Assembly (NCBI RefSeq): GCF_025642135.1 | Contig: NZ_CP106793.1 | Location: 6,974,001 to 7,038,000 of the forward strand | DNA from: Streptomyces cynarae | GTDB taxonomy: Bacteria; Actinomycetota; Actinomycetes; Streptomycetales; Streptomycetaceae | Direction: 5' to 3' | Length of the DNA: 64,000 nucleotides | In this document: one piece after another, positions 1 through 12,790 of the stretch | Layout: every line of letters starts with the position of its first letter | How positions within the stretch are numbered: the first letter of the stretch is position 1 | Notes under the pieces: generated by a model | Databases searched by the model: none | Told to the model about the DNA's origin: nothing | The model's input: the letters and a program-made list of their open reading frames with translations, nothing else | Position numbers and translations under genes: made by a program

Positions 1-2
1 AG

Positions 3-449
3 GCGGCCGGGCAGCGCCCCGCGACCCGGGTCCTCCTCAACACCTTCGCGCCCGCCTCCGCCGAGGTCGCCGCCGCGCTCGGCCTCCCCGAGGGCATGGA
101 GGTGCACCAGGTCGAACGGCTGCGCCTCGCGCACGGCGAACCGATGGCGTATCTGTGCAACTACCTGCCGACCGGCCTGCTCGACCTCGACAGCGACCAG
201 CTGGAGGCCACCGGCCTCTACCGGCTGATGCGCGCCGCCGGCATCACCCTGCACAGCGCCCGGCAGTCCATCGGAGCCCGAATCGCCGACCGAATCGAGG
301 GCGAACGACTCGGCGAGCCGGAGGGCGCCCCGCTGCTCACCATGCAGCGCACCACGTTCGACGACACGGGCCGCGCCGTGGAGTTCGGCACCCACACCTA
401 CCGCGCCTCGCGCTACTCGTTCGAGTTCCAGCTGCTCGTACGCTCCTGA
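3..449 (+). CDS. GntR-family regulator, C-terminal UTRA domain (5' end outside window)
   Basis: The reading frame is open from the window edge and ends in TGA. The visible 148 residues match the UTRA effector-binding domain of HutC/FarR-type GntR regulators: the V-x-R-L-R-L-A-H-G-E-P-M-A strand, the Y-x-R-L conserved block, a P-L-L-T-M-Q-R-T strand, and a closing stretch ending F-E-F-Q-L-L-V-R-S. The winged-helix DNA-binding half lies upstream of the window. UTRA domains typically bind a sugar or small metabolite. The next genes are sugar-related (ABC ATPase relic, ROK kinase), so control of sugar uptake is a reasonable inference. Confidence 0.85.
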   Translation, partial: AAGQRPATRVLLNTFAPASAEVAAALGLPEGMEVHQVERLRLAHGEPMAYLCNYLPTGLLDLDSDQLEATGLYRLMRAAGITLHSARQSIGARIADRIEGERLGEPEGAPLLTMQRTTFDDTGRAVEFGTHTYRASRYSFEFQLLVRS

Positions 450-561
450 GCCGCCGGGGGCGCACGGTGGCCCGCCATGCCACCCGTCCCCATCCCTCCC
501 CGTCCGTCCCCATGCCCGCCCCCGGTCCCTACCGAGCCCTGACCTGCGACGTCGATCAGCG

Positions 562-705
562 GTCGGCTGGTTCCTCCTCCTCAAGCGCGGCACGATGATC
601 GCGCATCACGTCCGCGAGGAGATCACCCTGGAGGAGCTGACACGCCAGATGGCGGGCGGTGAGGAGCTGGACGATCTGCGCCACGAACTGGAACGCGCCC
701 GGTAG
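562..705 (+). pseudogene. Relic: C-terminal end of a sugar ABC transporter ATP-binding protein
   Basis: An open stretch ending in TAG encodes a tail with the pattern L-K-R-G-x-M-I-A followed by I-T-L-E-E-L-T-R-Q-M-A-G-G-E-E-L. This is the usual C-terminus of ribose/fructose-type ABC ATPases (second ATPase domain plus the LxxLMAGG tail). Nothing upstream encodes Walker A, Walker B or the signature motif, and homology stops within about 15 codons of the start of this stretch. It therefore looks like the leftover of a deletion that joined the GntR gene to the end of a transporter gene. The ROK kinase begins 92 bp downstream. Recognition is from memory of the family. Confidence 0.55.
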
Positions 706-796
706 GGGGCGCCCCCGCAGAACACCGTCCAAGGCCCCAGCGCGGCGAAGGGGCCCACGGTGCAGGCCAACGCGTGCGTGCGGCAGAATCGGGCCG

Positions 797-1942
797 GTGA
801 GCACCTACCGCGACTTCACCCACCGCGGCTCCGCCCGGGCCACCGTCCTGCGGACCGTCGGCACGCGCGAGCGCCGTTCCCATCTGTCGGCGCCGCGCGT
901 CCCCACGGTCGGCATCGACATCGGCGGCACGAAGGTGATGGCCGGCGTCGTCGACGCCGACGGCAACATCCTGGAGAAGCTCCGCACCGAGACGCCCGAC
1001 AAGTCCAAGAGTCCCAAGGTCGTCGAGGACACCATCGTCGAGCTCGTCCTGGACCTCTCCGACCGGCACGACGTGCACGCCGTCGGCATCGGCGCGGCCG
1101 GCTGGGTGGACGCGGACCGCAACCGCGTCCTGTTCGCCCCGCACCTGTCCTGGCGCAACGAGCCCCTGCGCGACCGTCTCGCCGAGCGGCTCGCCGTCCC
1201 GGTCCTGGTCGACAACGACGCGAACGCCGCCGCCTGGGCCGAGTGGCGCTTCGGCGCAGGCCGCGGCGAGGACCACCTCGTCATGATCACCCTCGGCACC
1301 GGCATCGGCGGCGCCATCCTGGAGGACGGCCAGGTCAAGCGCGGCAAGTACGGGGTCGCGGGCGAATTCGGCCATATGCAGGTCGTGCCCGGCGGTCACC
1401 GCTGCCCGTGCGGCAACCGCGGCTGCTGGGAGCAGTACAGCTCCGGCAACGCCCTGGTCCGCGAGGCCCGGGAGCTGGCCGCCGCCGACTCCCCGGTGGC
1501 GTACGGGATCATCGAGCACGTCAAGGGCAACATCTCCGACATCACCGGCCCGATGATCACCGAGCTGGCCCGCGAGGGCGACGCCATGTGCGTCGAGCTG
1601 CTCCAGGACATCGGCCAGTGGCTCGGCGTCGGCATCGCGAACCTGGCGGCCGCCCTGGACCCGTCCTGCTTCGTGATCGGCGGCGGCGTCAGCGCAGCCG
1701 ACGACCTGCTGATCGGCCCGGCCCGGGACGCCTTCAAGCGCCACCTCACCGGCCGCGGCTACCGCCCCGAGGCGCGTATCGCCCGCGCGCAACTGGGCCC
1801 CGAGGCCGGCATGGTCGGCGCCGCGGACCTCGCCCGGCTGGTGGCCCGCCGCTTCCGGCGCGCCAACCGGCGCCGGGTGGAGCGGTACGAGCGCTACGAG
1901 CGGTACGCGGAGTCCCGCCGCACCACCAAGGGACTGCTGTGA
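797..1942 (+). CDS. ROK-family sugar kinase (glucokinase-like)
   Basis: A 381-residue ROK protein predicted to phosphorylate glucose or a related hexose with ATP in the cytoplasm. The phosphate-1 motif D-I-G-G-T-K follows a roughly 35-residue N-terminal extension. V-D-N-D-A-N-A-A-A carries the catalytic Asp, and the zinc-binding ROK signature appears as H-R-C-P-C-G-N-R-G-C-W-E-Q. The late glycine-rich motif is G-G-G-V-S. The GTG start was chosen because it begins the M-S-T-Y-R-D-F N-terminus I associate with this Streptomyces subfamily; an in-frame upstream extension is Arg/Pro-rich noise. The stop overlaps the next start (GTGA), implying translational coupling. The basic, Arg/Tyr-rich C-terminus is longer than in glycolytic GlkA, so this is probably a paralogue. 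Confidence 0.9.
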   Translation: MSTYRDFTHRGSARATVLRTVGTRERRSHLSAPRVPTVGIDIGGTKVMAGVVDADGNILEKLRTETPDKSKSPKVVEDTIVELVLDLSDRHDVHAVGIGAAGWVDADRNRVLFAPHLSWRNEPLRDRLAERLAVPVLVDNDANAAAWAEWRFGAGRGEDHLVMITLGTGIGGAILEDGQVKRGKYGVAGEFGHMQVVPGGHRCPCGNRGCWEQYSSGNALVREARELAAADSPVAYGIIEHVKGNISDITGPMITELAREGDAMCVELLQDIGQWLGVGIANLAAALDPSCFVIGGGVSAADDLLIGPARDAFKRHLTGRGYRPEARIARAQLGPEAGMVGAADLARLVARRFRRANRRRVERYERYERYAESRRTTKGLL

Positions 1943-2526
1943 CGGCCGCCGCCTCACTGCCGCGCCAGTCGTCACCCCCGGGTGAGCCGCCGCGCCCGCC
2001 GGAGGACCGTCGGCGCACGATCCGCCGCCGGGCGCTGACCCTCCTGATCATCGTGCTGCTCATCGGCGTGCCCGCCGGGTACCTGATCATCTCCGCCAAC
2101 CAGTCCCGCAACAGCGGCAAGGACAAGGAGGCGAAGTACGCGGCGACCGGCCTCGTCCCCGGCTGGCCCTCGCAGGTGCAGCGCCGCCTCTACCAGGTGT
2201 GGATCCCGCGGGACGCGACGAAGGTCGCGTCGTACGAGACGAACAACTGGAAGACCAGCCGGCTGTACGTGCAGTTCACCACCAGCGACGACGGACTGAA
2301 CCGGTTCCTGTCGACCCTCAAGGCCGCCCGGTCCTCGCTGAAGGCGAACGACATCGCCATCAGCACGCGCGACCAGCACGTCGTCAGCTGGTCCTTCACC
2401 GGACAGGGCCCCTGGTACGGCCTGACCCATGCGCAGAAGAACCCGGCCCCCACGTTGGACGTCGTCGTGAACACGTCCCAGCCGCAGCACCCGACGGTGT
2501 ACGTGGTGTCGCGGACCATCCCCTGA
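1939..2526 (+). CDS. Membrane-anchored hypothetical protein, coupled to the ROK kinase
   Basis: 195 residues beginning at a GTG that overlaps the kinase stop. A Pro/Arg-rich cytoplasmic N-terminus of about 30 residues precedes one membrane segment (L-T-L-L-I-I-V-L-L-I-G-V-P-A-G-Y-L-I-I). The remaining ~140 residues are predicted extracytoplasmic and contain a compact region rich in Trp, Tyr and Thr. I do not recognise a named domain. The overlap suggests obligate co-expression with the kinase. No lipobox or catalytic motif is visible. Confidence 0.75.
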   Translation: MTAAASLPRQSSPPGEPPRPPEDRRRTIRRRALTLLIIVLLIGVPAGYLIISANQSRNSGKDKEAKYAATGLVPGWPSQVQRRLYQVWIPRDATKVASYETNNWKTSRLYVQFTTSDDGLNRFLSTLKAARSSLKANDIAISTRDQHVVSWSFTGQGPWYGLTHAQKNPAPTLDVVVNTSQPQHPTVYVVSRTIP

Positions 2527-2673
2527 CGGATGATCCCCGACCGGTCCCGGACCGACGGCCCCTGACGGGCCCGCCCCCGCAGGGTCCGGCCGGCGGCCGG
2601 ACCCGATTGTCAGACCCCGCCCGTAGAGTCGAAGACGACTGATACGAACGAGCGGCGGGAGGTGACCGGACGT

Positions 2674-5490
<2,817 letters not shown>

Positions 5491-5494
<4 letters not shown>

Positions 5495-6432
5495 ACGGGG
5501 CGGCGGAGGAACGCCCCCGGGCGAGCGGGGAACCGAGCGGCGACCGCGCGACGCGTCCCGCCGACGCGGCCCGCCGTGCGCTGCGCGCGGCACGGGAGCG
5601 CGAACGGCTCGACGGTGAGGCGGAGGGCGTGGAGGCTTCTGCCGGGGCCGAGCTTTCCCCCGGGGCCGCGCCTTCCCCTGGGGCCGCGCCTTCTGTCGAG
5701 GCCGAGCCTTTCGTCGGGGGAGCGGACGTCGCCCTCCCCGGGCCGGAGGCGAAGCCGGCGACCCCCGGCCGGGCGATGCGGCGCGCGCGGCGCTGCGACG
5801 GGCGAACGCGGAGCGTCGTAGTACCCGGCGGGCGGACGAGCCGGGGGAGGAGCCGAAGGAGGGAGAACCGGCGGCAGCGCCGGAGGCCGCAGCACTACCG
5901 GCCACAGCGCCACCGGCCGTCGGGCGGGACACCGCGTCCGCCACACGGCCCGGCGACATCGCACGCGAGGCGTTGCGGACGGCACGGAAGGAGGCGGAAC
6001 GGGAACGCACGGAGAGCCGCGCCACGGCGGCCGAGGTAGGGCGCCGATCCGGCAACCCGGGGCCGGCCCGCTCCCAGAAGGGCGCCGCCGAGCCGTCCGG
6101 CACCGAGGAGACCCCCGCCCGCCGAGGAGCCGTCGCCGCATCGAGGACGACAGGTGCTCGGCGTCGCCGCAGCACTCGTCCTCCGGCGGTCGGCAGCCAG
6201 GCGCGGGACGTACGGGCGCTCCTCGCCGGTGCCTTCGAACTGCCGGCGTCTGCGGTACCGCGGAGCGGGAGCGCGTCCGCCGCGCGGGAGCCCGGCGAGC
6301 GGCGCGGGACGCCCTCGCCGCGCGCGACACCCAACCCGCCCACACGGCCGCGACAGGGCACACCCGAACCGTCCGCGAGGCCCCCGGTGCGCCGCCCGCC
6401 GAGCCCACGGTCACCCCCGCTACCCGCGCTCC
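5491..6432 (+). pseudogene. Shattered N-terminal region of the SWIM-domain gene
   Basis: An ATG overlapping the helicase stop opens a frame with A-R-R-A-L-R-A-A-R-E-R-E-R, a low-complexity E/A/P-rich linker and repeats of the pattern G-D-I-A-R-E-A-L-R-T-A-R. The frame is lost near 5775, continues in a second frame to about 6050, and changes again before the SWIM domain. No single frame joins the ATG at 5491 to 6433. In intact homologues this region would be the disordered N-terminus of one protein. Here it is either degenerate or affected by indels in G/C runs. Confidence 0.55.
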
Positions 6433-7698
6433 ATGGCCGCCCCCGGCCGTGACGGCGAGCTGCGGCGCACCTTCGAGGCGCTCCCCGCCCGTCCGGTGCG
6501 TGACCGCGACCGCTTCGCCGAGACGTGGTGGGGCAACGCCTGGGTGTCCGCGCTGGAGGAAGGGGCCCTCGACGCGGCACGCCTGGCGCGGGGGAGGGCG
6601 TACGCGGGGCGGGGGAACGTGGACTCCATCACCGTCACCCCGGGGCTCGTGGTGGCGTACGTGCAAGGCAGCCGGCCCCGGCCGTACCGCGTGCAGGTGC
6701 GGCTCAGGACGTTCTCCGACGAGGAGTGGGACCTCTTCCTGGACGCCGCCGCCGAGCGGCCCGCGCACATCGCCGCGCTGCTGGACAAGCAGATGCCGCA
6801 GTCCCTCGCCGAGTGCGGAGTCCGCCTGCTCCCCGGCGCCGGAGACCTCGAACCCCACTGCAACTGCCCCGACTTCGGCCACCCCTGCAAGCACGCGGCC
6901 GCCGTCTGCTACCAGACCGCCCACCTGCTCGACCGCGACCCCTTCGTCCTGCTCCTGCTGCGCGGCCGCGGCGAGCGCGACCTGCTCGACGCCCTGTCGC
7001 GGCGCAACGCGGCCCGCGCGGCCCGGGCCGACCGGGACCGCAAGCCCGCCCCCGCCCCCGGCATACGCGCCCGGGACGCCCTGGCCCGCCGCACCCGGCC
7101 ACCGCTCCCCGCGCTCCTGCCCCCGCCCGCCCATCCCGAGCAGCCACCGATCTACCCGGACGCCCCCGGCGGCCCCGACTCGTTCGCGCTGGATCAACTC
7201 GCCACGGACGCCGCCGCCCGCGCGCACGCCCTGCTGACCACCGGGCACGACCCGGTCGGGGAACTGACGCTGTGGCAGGACGCGGTACGGCTCGCCGCCG
7301 CCCGCCCCGGCTCGGGGCTCACCGCCGGAAGCCGGGCGCTGTACGCGTCGCTGGCCGCCGCCACCGGGCGGACACCGGCCGACCTGGCGCGGGCGGTCGC
7401 CGCCTGGCGGCAGGGCGGAAGGGAAGCCCTCGCCGTACTGGAGGAGCCCTGGGACCCTCCGGCCGGCCGTTTCGACCGCGCCCGCCCCCTGCTCCTGGCC
7501 GCGGACCTGCCCGCCTTCCGCCCGTGGCACAACCGCCTCACCCACCCCGACGGCCATGTCCAGCTCCGTCTCGGCCAGGACGGCCTGTGGTACGCGTACG
7601 AGTCGGAACCGGGCCGCGACGACTGGTGGCCCCGGGGCACCCCGGACCCGGACCCGGTCGGCGCCCTGACCGGACTCGGGGCGCCGGGGGAGGGCTGA
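6433..7698 (+). CDS. SWIM zinc-finger domain protein (C-terminal, intact part)
   Basis: 421 residues from the first ATG in the frame containing the zinc finger. The SWIM motif C-N-C-P-D-F-G-H-P-C-K-H (CxCx7CxH) lies near residue 145, preceded by W-G-N-A-W and R-G-R-A-Y-A-R-like strands typical of bacterial SWIM proteins. SWIM domains are predicted to bind DNA or protein. In actinobacteria they commonly sit immediately downstream of an SNF2 ATPase, as here, which suggests a shared nucleic-acid role. No catalytic site is visible. The natural start was probably further upstream in the degraded segment. Confidence 0.75.
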   Translation: MAAPGRDGELRRTFEALPARPVRDRDRFAETWWGNAWVSALEEGALDAARLARGRAYAGRGNVDSITVTPGLVVAYVQGSRPRPYRVQVRLRTFSDEEWDLFLDAAAERPAHIAALLDKQMPQSLAECGVRLLPGAGDLEPHCNCPDFGHPCKHAAAVCYQTAHLLDRDPFVLLLLRGRGERDLLDALSRRNAARAARADRDRKPAPAPGIRARDALARRTRPPLPALLPPPAHPEQPPIYPDAPGGPDSFALDQLATDAAARAHALLTTGHDPVGELTLWQDAVRLAAARPGSGLTAGSRALYASLAAATGRTPADLARAVAAWRQGGREALAVLEEPWDPPAGRFDRARPLLLAADLPAFRPWHNRLTHPDGHVQLRLGQDGLWYAYESEPGRDDWWPRGTPDPDPVGALTGLGAPGEG

Positions 7699-7720
7699 CA
7701 GGGCGTCCTGGGATCAGTCG

Positions 7721-8205
7721 GTGCCCGCTGAAACGGCGGCGGTCGCCGAAGCCACCCGCCTCGTGCAGAAGATGACCAGCACCTCATCTACCACCACTCC
7801 CGGCGCGTTTTCGTCTTCGGTGTCATTCATGCGCGCAGGCTCGGTCCGGAGCCCGACCCGGAGCTTCTCCACCTGTCCGCCATGTTTCATGACACCGGCC
7901 TCATGACGCCGTTCTCCGGCCTGGAGCAGCGCTTCGAGGTCGATGGAGCCGACCACGCACGTAAGTTCATGCTCGACCACGGTTTCCCCAGCACGGCCGC
8001 CGACGTGGTGTGGACGGCGATCGCGCTGCACACGACCCCCGAAATTCCCGGGCGGATGGGCCCGGAGATCGCCATCACGAATTTCGGCGTCCTGACCGAC
8101 GTGCTGGGTCTGGGTCTGGACGAGCTGGATCGCAGCCAGGTGGACGAGATCACCGCCGTCCATCCGCGGGGCGACTTCAAGGCCGAGTTGATCAAGAGGG
8201 CGTAA
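7721..8205 (+). pseudogene. HD-domain phosphohydrolase, frameshifted
   Basis: A GTG-started segment reads A-V-A-E-A-T-R-L-V and then loses frame near 7780. The continuation in another frame gives H-L-I-Y-H-H-S-R-R-V-F-V-F-G, then the metal-binding F-H-D-T-G-L (the HD pair), a later H-A-R-K-F, and A-L-H-T-T-P. These are the expected helices of the cyanamide hydratase-like HD family. The last ~107 residues are an uninterrupted frame. The C-terminus (E-L-I-K-R-A) appears a little short for the family. One frameshift separates the substrate-side N-terminal helix from the metal site, so it is probably non-functional or mis-sequenced. Confidence 0.65.
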
Positions 8206-8253
8206 AAGACGACGCGAGAAACGCGTGAGTCGCCCTTGCGACGGGCGTCGTCC

Positions 8254-8340
8254 ACACCCGGACGGGCCACTACACCCGGACGGGCCACTACACCTGGACG
8301 GGCCACTACACCTGGACGGGCCACTACACCCGGACGGGCT
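8254..8340. repeat. 18-bp tandem repeat, four full copies plus a partial
   Basis: The unit ACACCCGGACGGGCCACT recurs head-to-tail with a strict 18-bp period. Copies start at 8254, 8272, 8290, 8308 and 8326 (the last is partial, 15 bp). The only variation is C/T at one position (ACCC versus ACCT). As 18 is a multiple of three, translated frames give hexapeptide repeats, but no convincing gene covers it. It lies between the HD pseudogene and the oxidoreductase operon. Confidence 0.95.
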
Positions 8341-8513
8341 ACCTCGCCTCCCTGATGAATACGCAGACGGGCGACGGATGAATGCGCGGGCAGGTGAAGT
8401 CGATCATGCGAAACGGCATACATGTACCTGCTGCGTCTTCCCGATGACGAGCCGCTGCCAGCCCTGTGTGTGAGGGCTGCGCGCTCGAGTCGCCCCTCCC
8501 AGTAAGGACCTGT

Positions 8514-9452
8514 ATGCAAGCCATCACTGTGCGAGACCGTGACGCCGGTCTTGGCGGGATGTCCTTGACGGACATGCCCTACCCCCATGCGGCCGAGAAC
8601 GACGTCATCGTGCGGGTGCACGCCGCCGGCTTCACCCGTGGCGAGCTGGACTGGCCAGCCACGTGGACCGATCGCGCCGGCCACGACCGGACGCCGAGCG
8701 TGCCCGGGCACGAGCTGTCGGGTGTCGTCGTGGAGCTGGGGTACGGCACCACCGGCCTGAGCGTCGGACAGCGGGTGTTCGGCCTGGCCGACTGGGCCCG
8801 CAACGGCAGCCTCGCCGAGTACACCGCGGTGGAGGCCCGCAACCTGGCCCCGCTGCCGGCCGACATCGACCACACCGTGGCAGCCGCGCTGCCGATCTCC
8901 GGGCTCACCGCCTGGCAGGGCCTGTTCGACCACGGCCGTCTGACCACGGGTCAGACCGTCCTGATCCATGGTGCCGCGGGCGGCGTCGGCTCGATCGCGG
9001 TGCAGCTCGCCCGCGAGGCCGGCGCCCGCGTCATCGGCACCGGCCGGGCCTCCGACCGGGACAGGGCGCTCGCCCTGGGCGTCGACACCTTCATCGACCT
9101 GCAGACCGAGAAGCTGGAGGACGCCGGCGAGGCCGACGTCGTGTTCGACGTGATCGGCGGCGACATCCTCGACCGCTCGGCCGCCCTGGTCCGCCGCGGT
9201 GGCACGCTCGTCACCATCACCATGCCGCCCAAGGTCCAGCCCAAGGACGGACGGGCGGTCTTCTTCGTCGTCGAACCCGACCGCGCCCGGCTCACCGATC
9301 TCGCCGCGCGGCTGAGGGACGGCCGGCTCAAGCCGGTCGTCGGTGCCGTGCGGCCGCTCGCCGAAGCACCCTCCGCGTTCGCCCCCGGCAAGCACACCCC
9401 GGGCAAGACGATCGTCCGCGTCACGGAAGACCGAACAGGAGACCGATCATGA
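8514..9452 (+). CDS. Zinc-free MDR quinone oxidoreductase / NADPH-dependent reductase
   Basis: 312 residues of the medium-chain dehydrogenase/reductase superfamily, quinone oxidoreductase (QOR) branch. G-H-E-L-S-G-V-V and the NADPH-binding A-A-G-G-V-G-S-I-A-V-Q-L-A are clear. The structural four-Cys zinc lobe of alcohol dehydrogenases is absent. It is predicted to reduce quinones or activated alkenes. The ATG at 8514 follows AAGGAC by about 5 bp, while an upstream in-frame ATG gives an atypical Cys-rich leader. The stop overlaps the ATG of the next gene (ATGA), indicating coupled translation. Confidence 0.88.
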   Translation: MQAITVRDRDAGLGGMSLTDMPYPHAAENDVIVRVHAAGFTRGELDWPATWTDRAGHDRTPSVPGHELSGVVVELGYGTTGLSVGQRVFGLADWARNGSLAEYTAVEARNLAPLPADIDHTVAAALPISGLTAWQGLFDHGRLTTGQTVLIHGAAGGVGSIAVQLAREAGARVIGTGRASDRDRALALGVDTFIDLQTEKLEDAGEADVVFDVIGGDILDRSAALVRRGGTLVTITMPPKVQPKDGRAVFFVVEPDRARLTDLAARLRDGRLKPVVGAVRPLAEAPSAFAPGKHTPGKTIVRVTEDRTGDRS

Positions 9453-9931
9453 TCGGAATGCGGATCGCCGGCGGCTTGCTGGCCGTGGCCACGCTGGCCG
9501 CGGCCACGGCGTGCTCGACCTCGAACCAGCCTGCCCGCGCCAAGAGGCCGACCGCGGCCGCGGCATCGCCTGCGGCCATGGCATCGACGCCCCCCACCGA
9601 AACCCTCGAGCCGCTGCTCCAGCAAGCACTTCCGAATGTGAAGGGCAAGACGTTCACCTCGATGATCGTCGACTTCCCGCCCAACGCACGCGCGATGCCG
9701 CACCGGCACGGCCAGGCGTTCGTCTACGCCTACGTCCTCGAAGGCACCCTGCGCAGCCAGCTCGACGGCAAGCCCGTCAGCACCTACCACCAGGGCGAGA
9801 ACTGGGTCGAGCAGCCGGGCGCCCACCACGTCCTCACCGAGAACACCAGCCCGACCGAACGGGCCAGGCTCCTGGTGGTCTACGTCTCCAACACCGGAGC
9901 AAAGCTCAAGGTCGACGACCCGAAGTCGTAG
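9449..9931 (+). CDS. Cupin-domain lipoprotein
   Basis: 160 residues. The N-terminus is a lipoprotein signal: a short hydrophobic stretch ending A-A-A-T-A-C with the lipobox Cys near residue 22. A Thr/Ala/Pro-rich linker follows, then a single cupin barrel with motif 1 P-H-R-H-G-Q-A-F-V-Y and the later G-A-H-H-V metal-ligand region. Cupins of this form often bind a divalent metal; the substrate is unknown. Translational coupling to the oxidoreductase suggests a joint role in handling a redox-active small molecule at the membrane surface. Confidence 0.82.
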   Translation: MIGMRIAGGLLAVATLAAATACSTSNQPARAKRPTAAAASPAAMASTPPTETLEPLLQQALPNVKGKTFTSMIVDFPPNARAMPHRHGQAFVYAYVLEGTLRSQLDGKPVSTYHQGENWVEQPGAHHVLTENTSPTERARLLVVYVSNTGAKLKVDDPKS

Positions 9932-10090
9932 CCCCGGGGCACCCAGCGGGCGGTAACACTCTTCACGAACCCCGCCCCTGCCGGCGCTGCGGGACGTGCT
10001 GGGCTTCGGCGTGACGCTGCTGCTCGCCGAGGCCGTGTGGCGGATCGGACAGCACTGCCTGAACCGCCACACGGCCTCGGCTTGGAATGC

Positions 10091-10981
<891 letters not shown>

Positions 10982-11105
10982 TCAAGGATCGTTGGCGGTC
11001 GGTGGCGGTGGTGGTGGTTGTTGTACTTCACTGCTGTACTGCACTGGATCGTTCCCCTAGGCCAGAAGTGCTGCGTGACCGCATATCGAAGGACATCGAG
11101 ACGCC

Positions 11106-12308
11106 TCACTCATCACAGGTCGATTGGTCAGCCGATGCCGCTGTGCCGTCAGCGGGTTGACGTTTGATTGAGATCAAGGCGGCGTCGTCGTCGAGTCGGC
11201 CGCCGACGTGGTTGAGAAGGTCGCCGCGGAGGTGGTTGAGGAGTGCCGTGGGATGGCGGTGGTTCTGGTGGGTGAGTCGTTTGGCGAGCGGGTAGAACTC
11301 GCCGTCGGTATTGCGGGCTTCGATGGCACCGTCGGTGTAGAGGAGGAGGATGTCTTCGGCGCGTAGGGCGAAAGTGTCGAGGTGAAAGGTGGTTTGCACC
11401 AATGCGCCCAGTCCCAGCGGGGGCGCGGGTTGGCCGGCTTCCAGGGTCACGACGTCGTGCGCTCGTAGGAGTAGCGGTGGGGGGTGTCCGCAGGTGACGC
11501 TCCGCACGAGGGGCTCGGCGTCGGGGATTTCGAGGAGAGTGGCGGTGACGAACGCCTCTTCGGTCTGTTCGGGGCTCACTGCTTCGGATGCGTTGCTGCG
11601 GACACTTGAATCCAGGTAGGCGGCGAGTTCCGGCAGCGTGGTCAGCCGGCGGGCGGCGTCGCGGAACGTGCTGATGGTGTGGGCGGCGATGCCGACCGCC
11701 GCCAGGCCCTTGCCCCGAACATCGCCGATGATCAACCGTGTCCCAGTGGGCGTGCGCACGGCGGCGTAGAGATCTCCGCCGATGCGTGCTTCATCCTCTG
11801 CCGCCAGGTACGTCGAGGCCAGGCGAAGGGGGCCGAGTCGGTGGGGGAGGGGAGGCAGTATGGCGCGTTGCGCGGCCTCGGCGACTGCGCGCAGCTGGAC
11901 CAGCTTTCGCTGTCCGTGTTCCGTCAGGTACCGGGCGATCACGACGGCCACCGAGGTCGCAATGAGGGCAGCCGCCTGTGGCGGGTTCACCGATTGGCGG
12001 ACCAGGAAGACGGCCAGCAAAGCCGACACAGCCATGATTGCGACAAGTGAGGTCACCCGGGAGCTCGCGTACCAGCAAGTGAGTACAGGCACCATGATCA
12101 GCAAGTCGCCGAGATGCACTGCGCCAGGCACCTGCAGATCGATGAGCGTGATCGCCAGAATGAACAGCAAGGCGACTGTCAGCACGGATCGTGGTTGCGG
12201 CAAGGTGCGCGAGTGAACGAGTGACGGCCTAGCTCGGTGATGCATCAGGTGTGGCTCCTGCACGCAACCTGGAGCCGTACACGCAGGGTCGCGCAACGTG
12301 AATGCCAT
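11106..12308 (-). CDS. Membrane-anchored SpoIIE-type PP2C serine phosphatase
   Basis: About 400 residues. Residues ~40-140 contain four or five hydrophobic segments (V-L-T-V-A-L-L-F-I-L-A-I-T-L, L-V-A-I-M-A-V-S-A-L-L-A-V-F-L), and the rest is a SpoIIE/RsbU phosphatase domain. Conserved metal-binding pieces are R-I-G-G-D-L-Y, I-I-G-D-V-R-G-K-G-L, C-G-H-P-P-P and L-L-L-Y-T-D-G, with D-D-D-A-A-L near the end. The family dephosphorylates anti-anti-sigma proteins. A second possible start is the ATG at 12245, giving a shorter N-terminus. It appears monocistronic, with a promoter presumably in the 480 bp upstream. Confidence 0.88.
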   Translation of the reverse strand: MAFTLRDPACTAPGCVQEPHLMHHRARPSLVHSRTLPQPRSVLTVALLFILAITLIDLQVPGAVHLGDLLIMVPVLTCWYASSRVTSLVAIMAVSALLAVFLVRQSVNPPQAAALIATSVAVVIARYLTEHGQRKLVQLRAVAEAAQRAILPPLPHRLGPLRLASTYLAAEDEARIGGDLYAAVRTPTGTRLIIGDVRGKGLAAVGIAAHTISTFRDAARRLTTLPELAAYLDSSVRSNASEAVSPEQTEEAFVTATLLEIPDAEPLVRSVTCGHPPPLLLRAHDVVTLEAGQPAPPLGLGALVQTTFHLDTFALRAEDILLLYTDGAIEARNTDGEFYPLAKRLTHQNHRHPTALLNHLRGDLLNHVGGRLDDDAALISIKRQPADGTAASADQSTCDE

Positions 12309-12790
12309 GTGCTCTCCATCTGGATCATATCGTCGGTTCTGATGGTTCCATCAATTAAAACGGACATATATGGGCATGCAAGGTCATGTGCGGCAGGTCA
12401 CAAGCATTGTGGATGCCGGCCGGGCTTGATCAGGGCAAGTCTCCGCCGCTGGGTGACGACTGACCCGCCGTCCCTCGTGGTGCACGGTGCCGAGCGGTCG
12501 ACGTAGCGACTTTGGCCGTGCCACCTGGTCCGTGCATCCATCGGCTCCCGGATGCAGGACCTCGCCACTTCCCAGCAGTGGCTGGCGAATGCTCTGCAGC
12601 ACCCAAAGCAGGGACGCTGTCGCCGAACTGAGCGGAGGCATTCAATCTGCTGCGCGAACCGTCCCAGCTGTCGCAGGGCTGTCGGGCGTTGTTCCGGGCG
12701 CTCCTCCCGCGGGCCGACCTGTCGGCGTGACCGCAGGAACCGCGATCTCCTGATCGCAGCAGGAGCGGTGCTCGGCCGGCAGGTGATGCG
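12309..12790. other. Intergenic, no gene recognised
   Basis: 482 bp between two minus-strand genes. It contains an A/T-rich patch near 12345-12375 that could be the promoter of the phosphatase gene. All reading frames are short or of the Arg/Pro/Ser-rich kind produced by antisense or noncoding GC-rich DNA. I see no RNA gene or repeat. Confidence 0.6.

Noticed and set aside
623..1975. Long minus-strand open frame opposite the ROK kinase
   Set aside because: It is the antisense of a strongly conserved kinase and has the Val/Asp/Gly/Ala-rich composition typical of antisense frames in GC-rich DNA.
8254..8340. CRISPR array
   Set aside because: Units are contiguous 18-bp repeats with no spacers and no cas genes nearby.
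7887..9395. Minus-strand frame with repeated A-R-P-G-V-V pentads
   Set aside because: The repeat is just the translation of the 18-bp DNA array, and the rest is antisense to the oxidoreductase.
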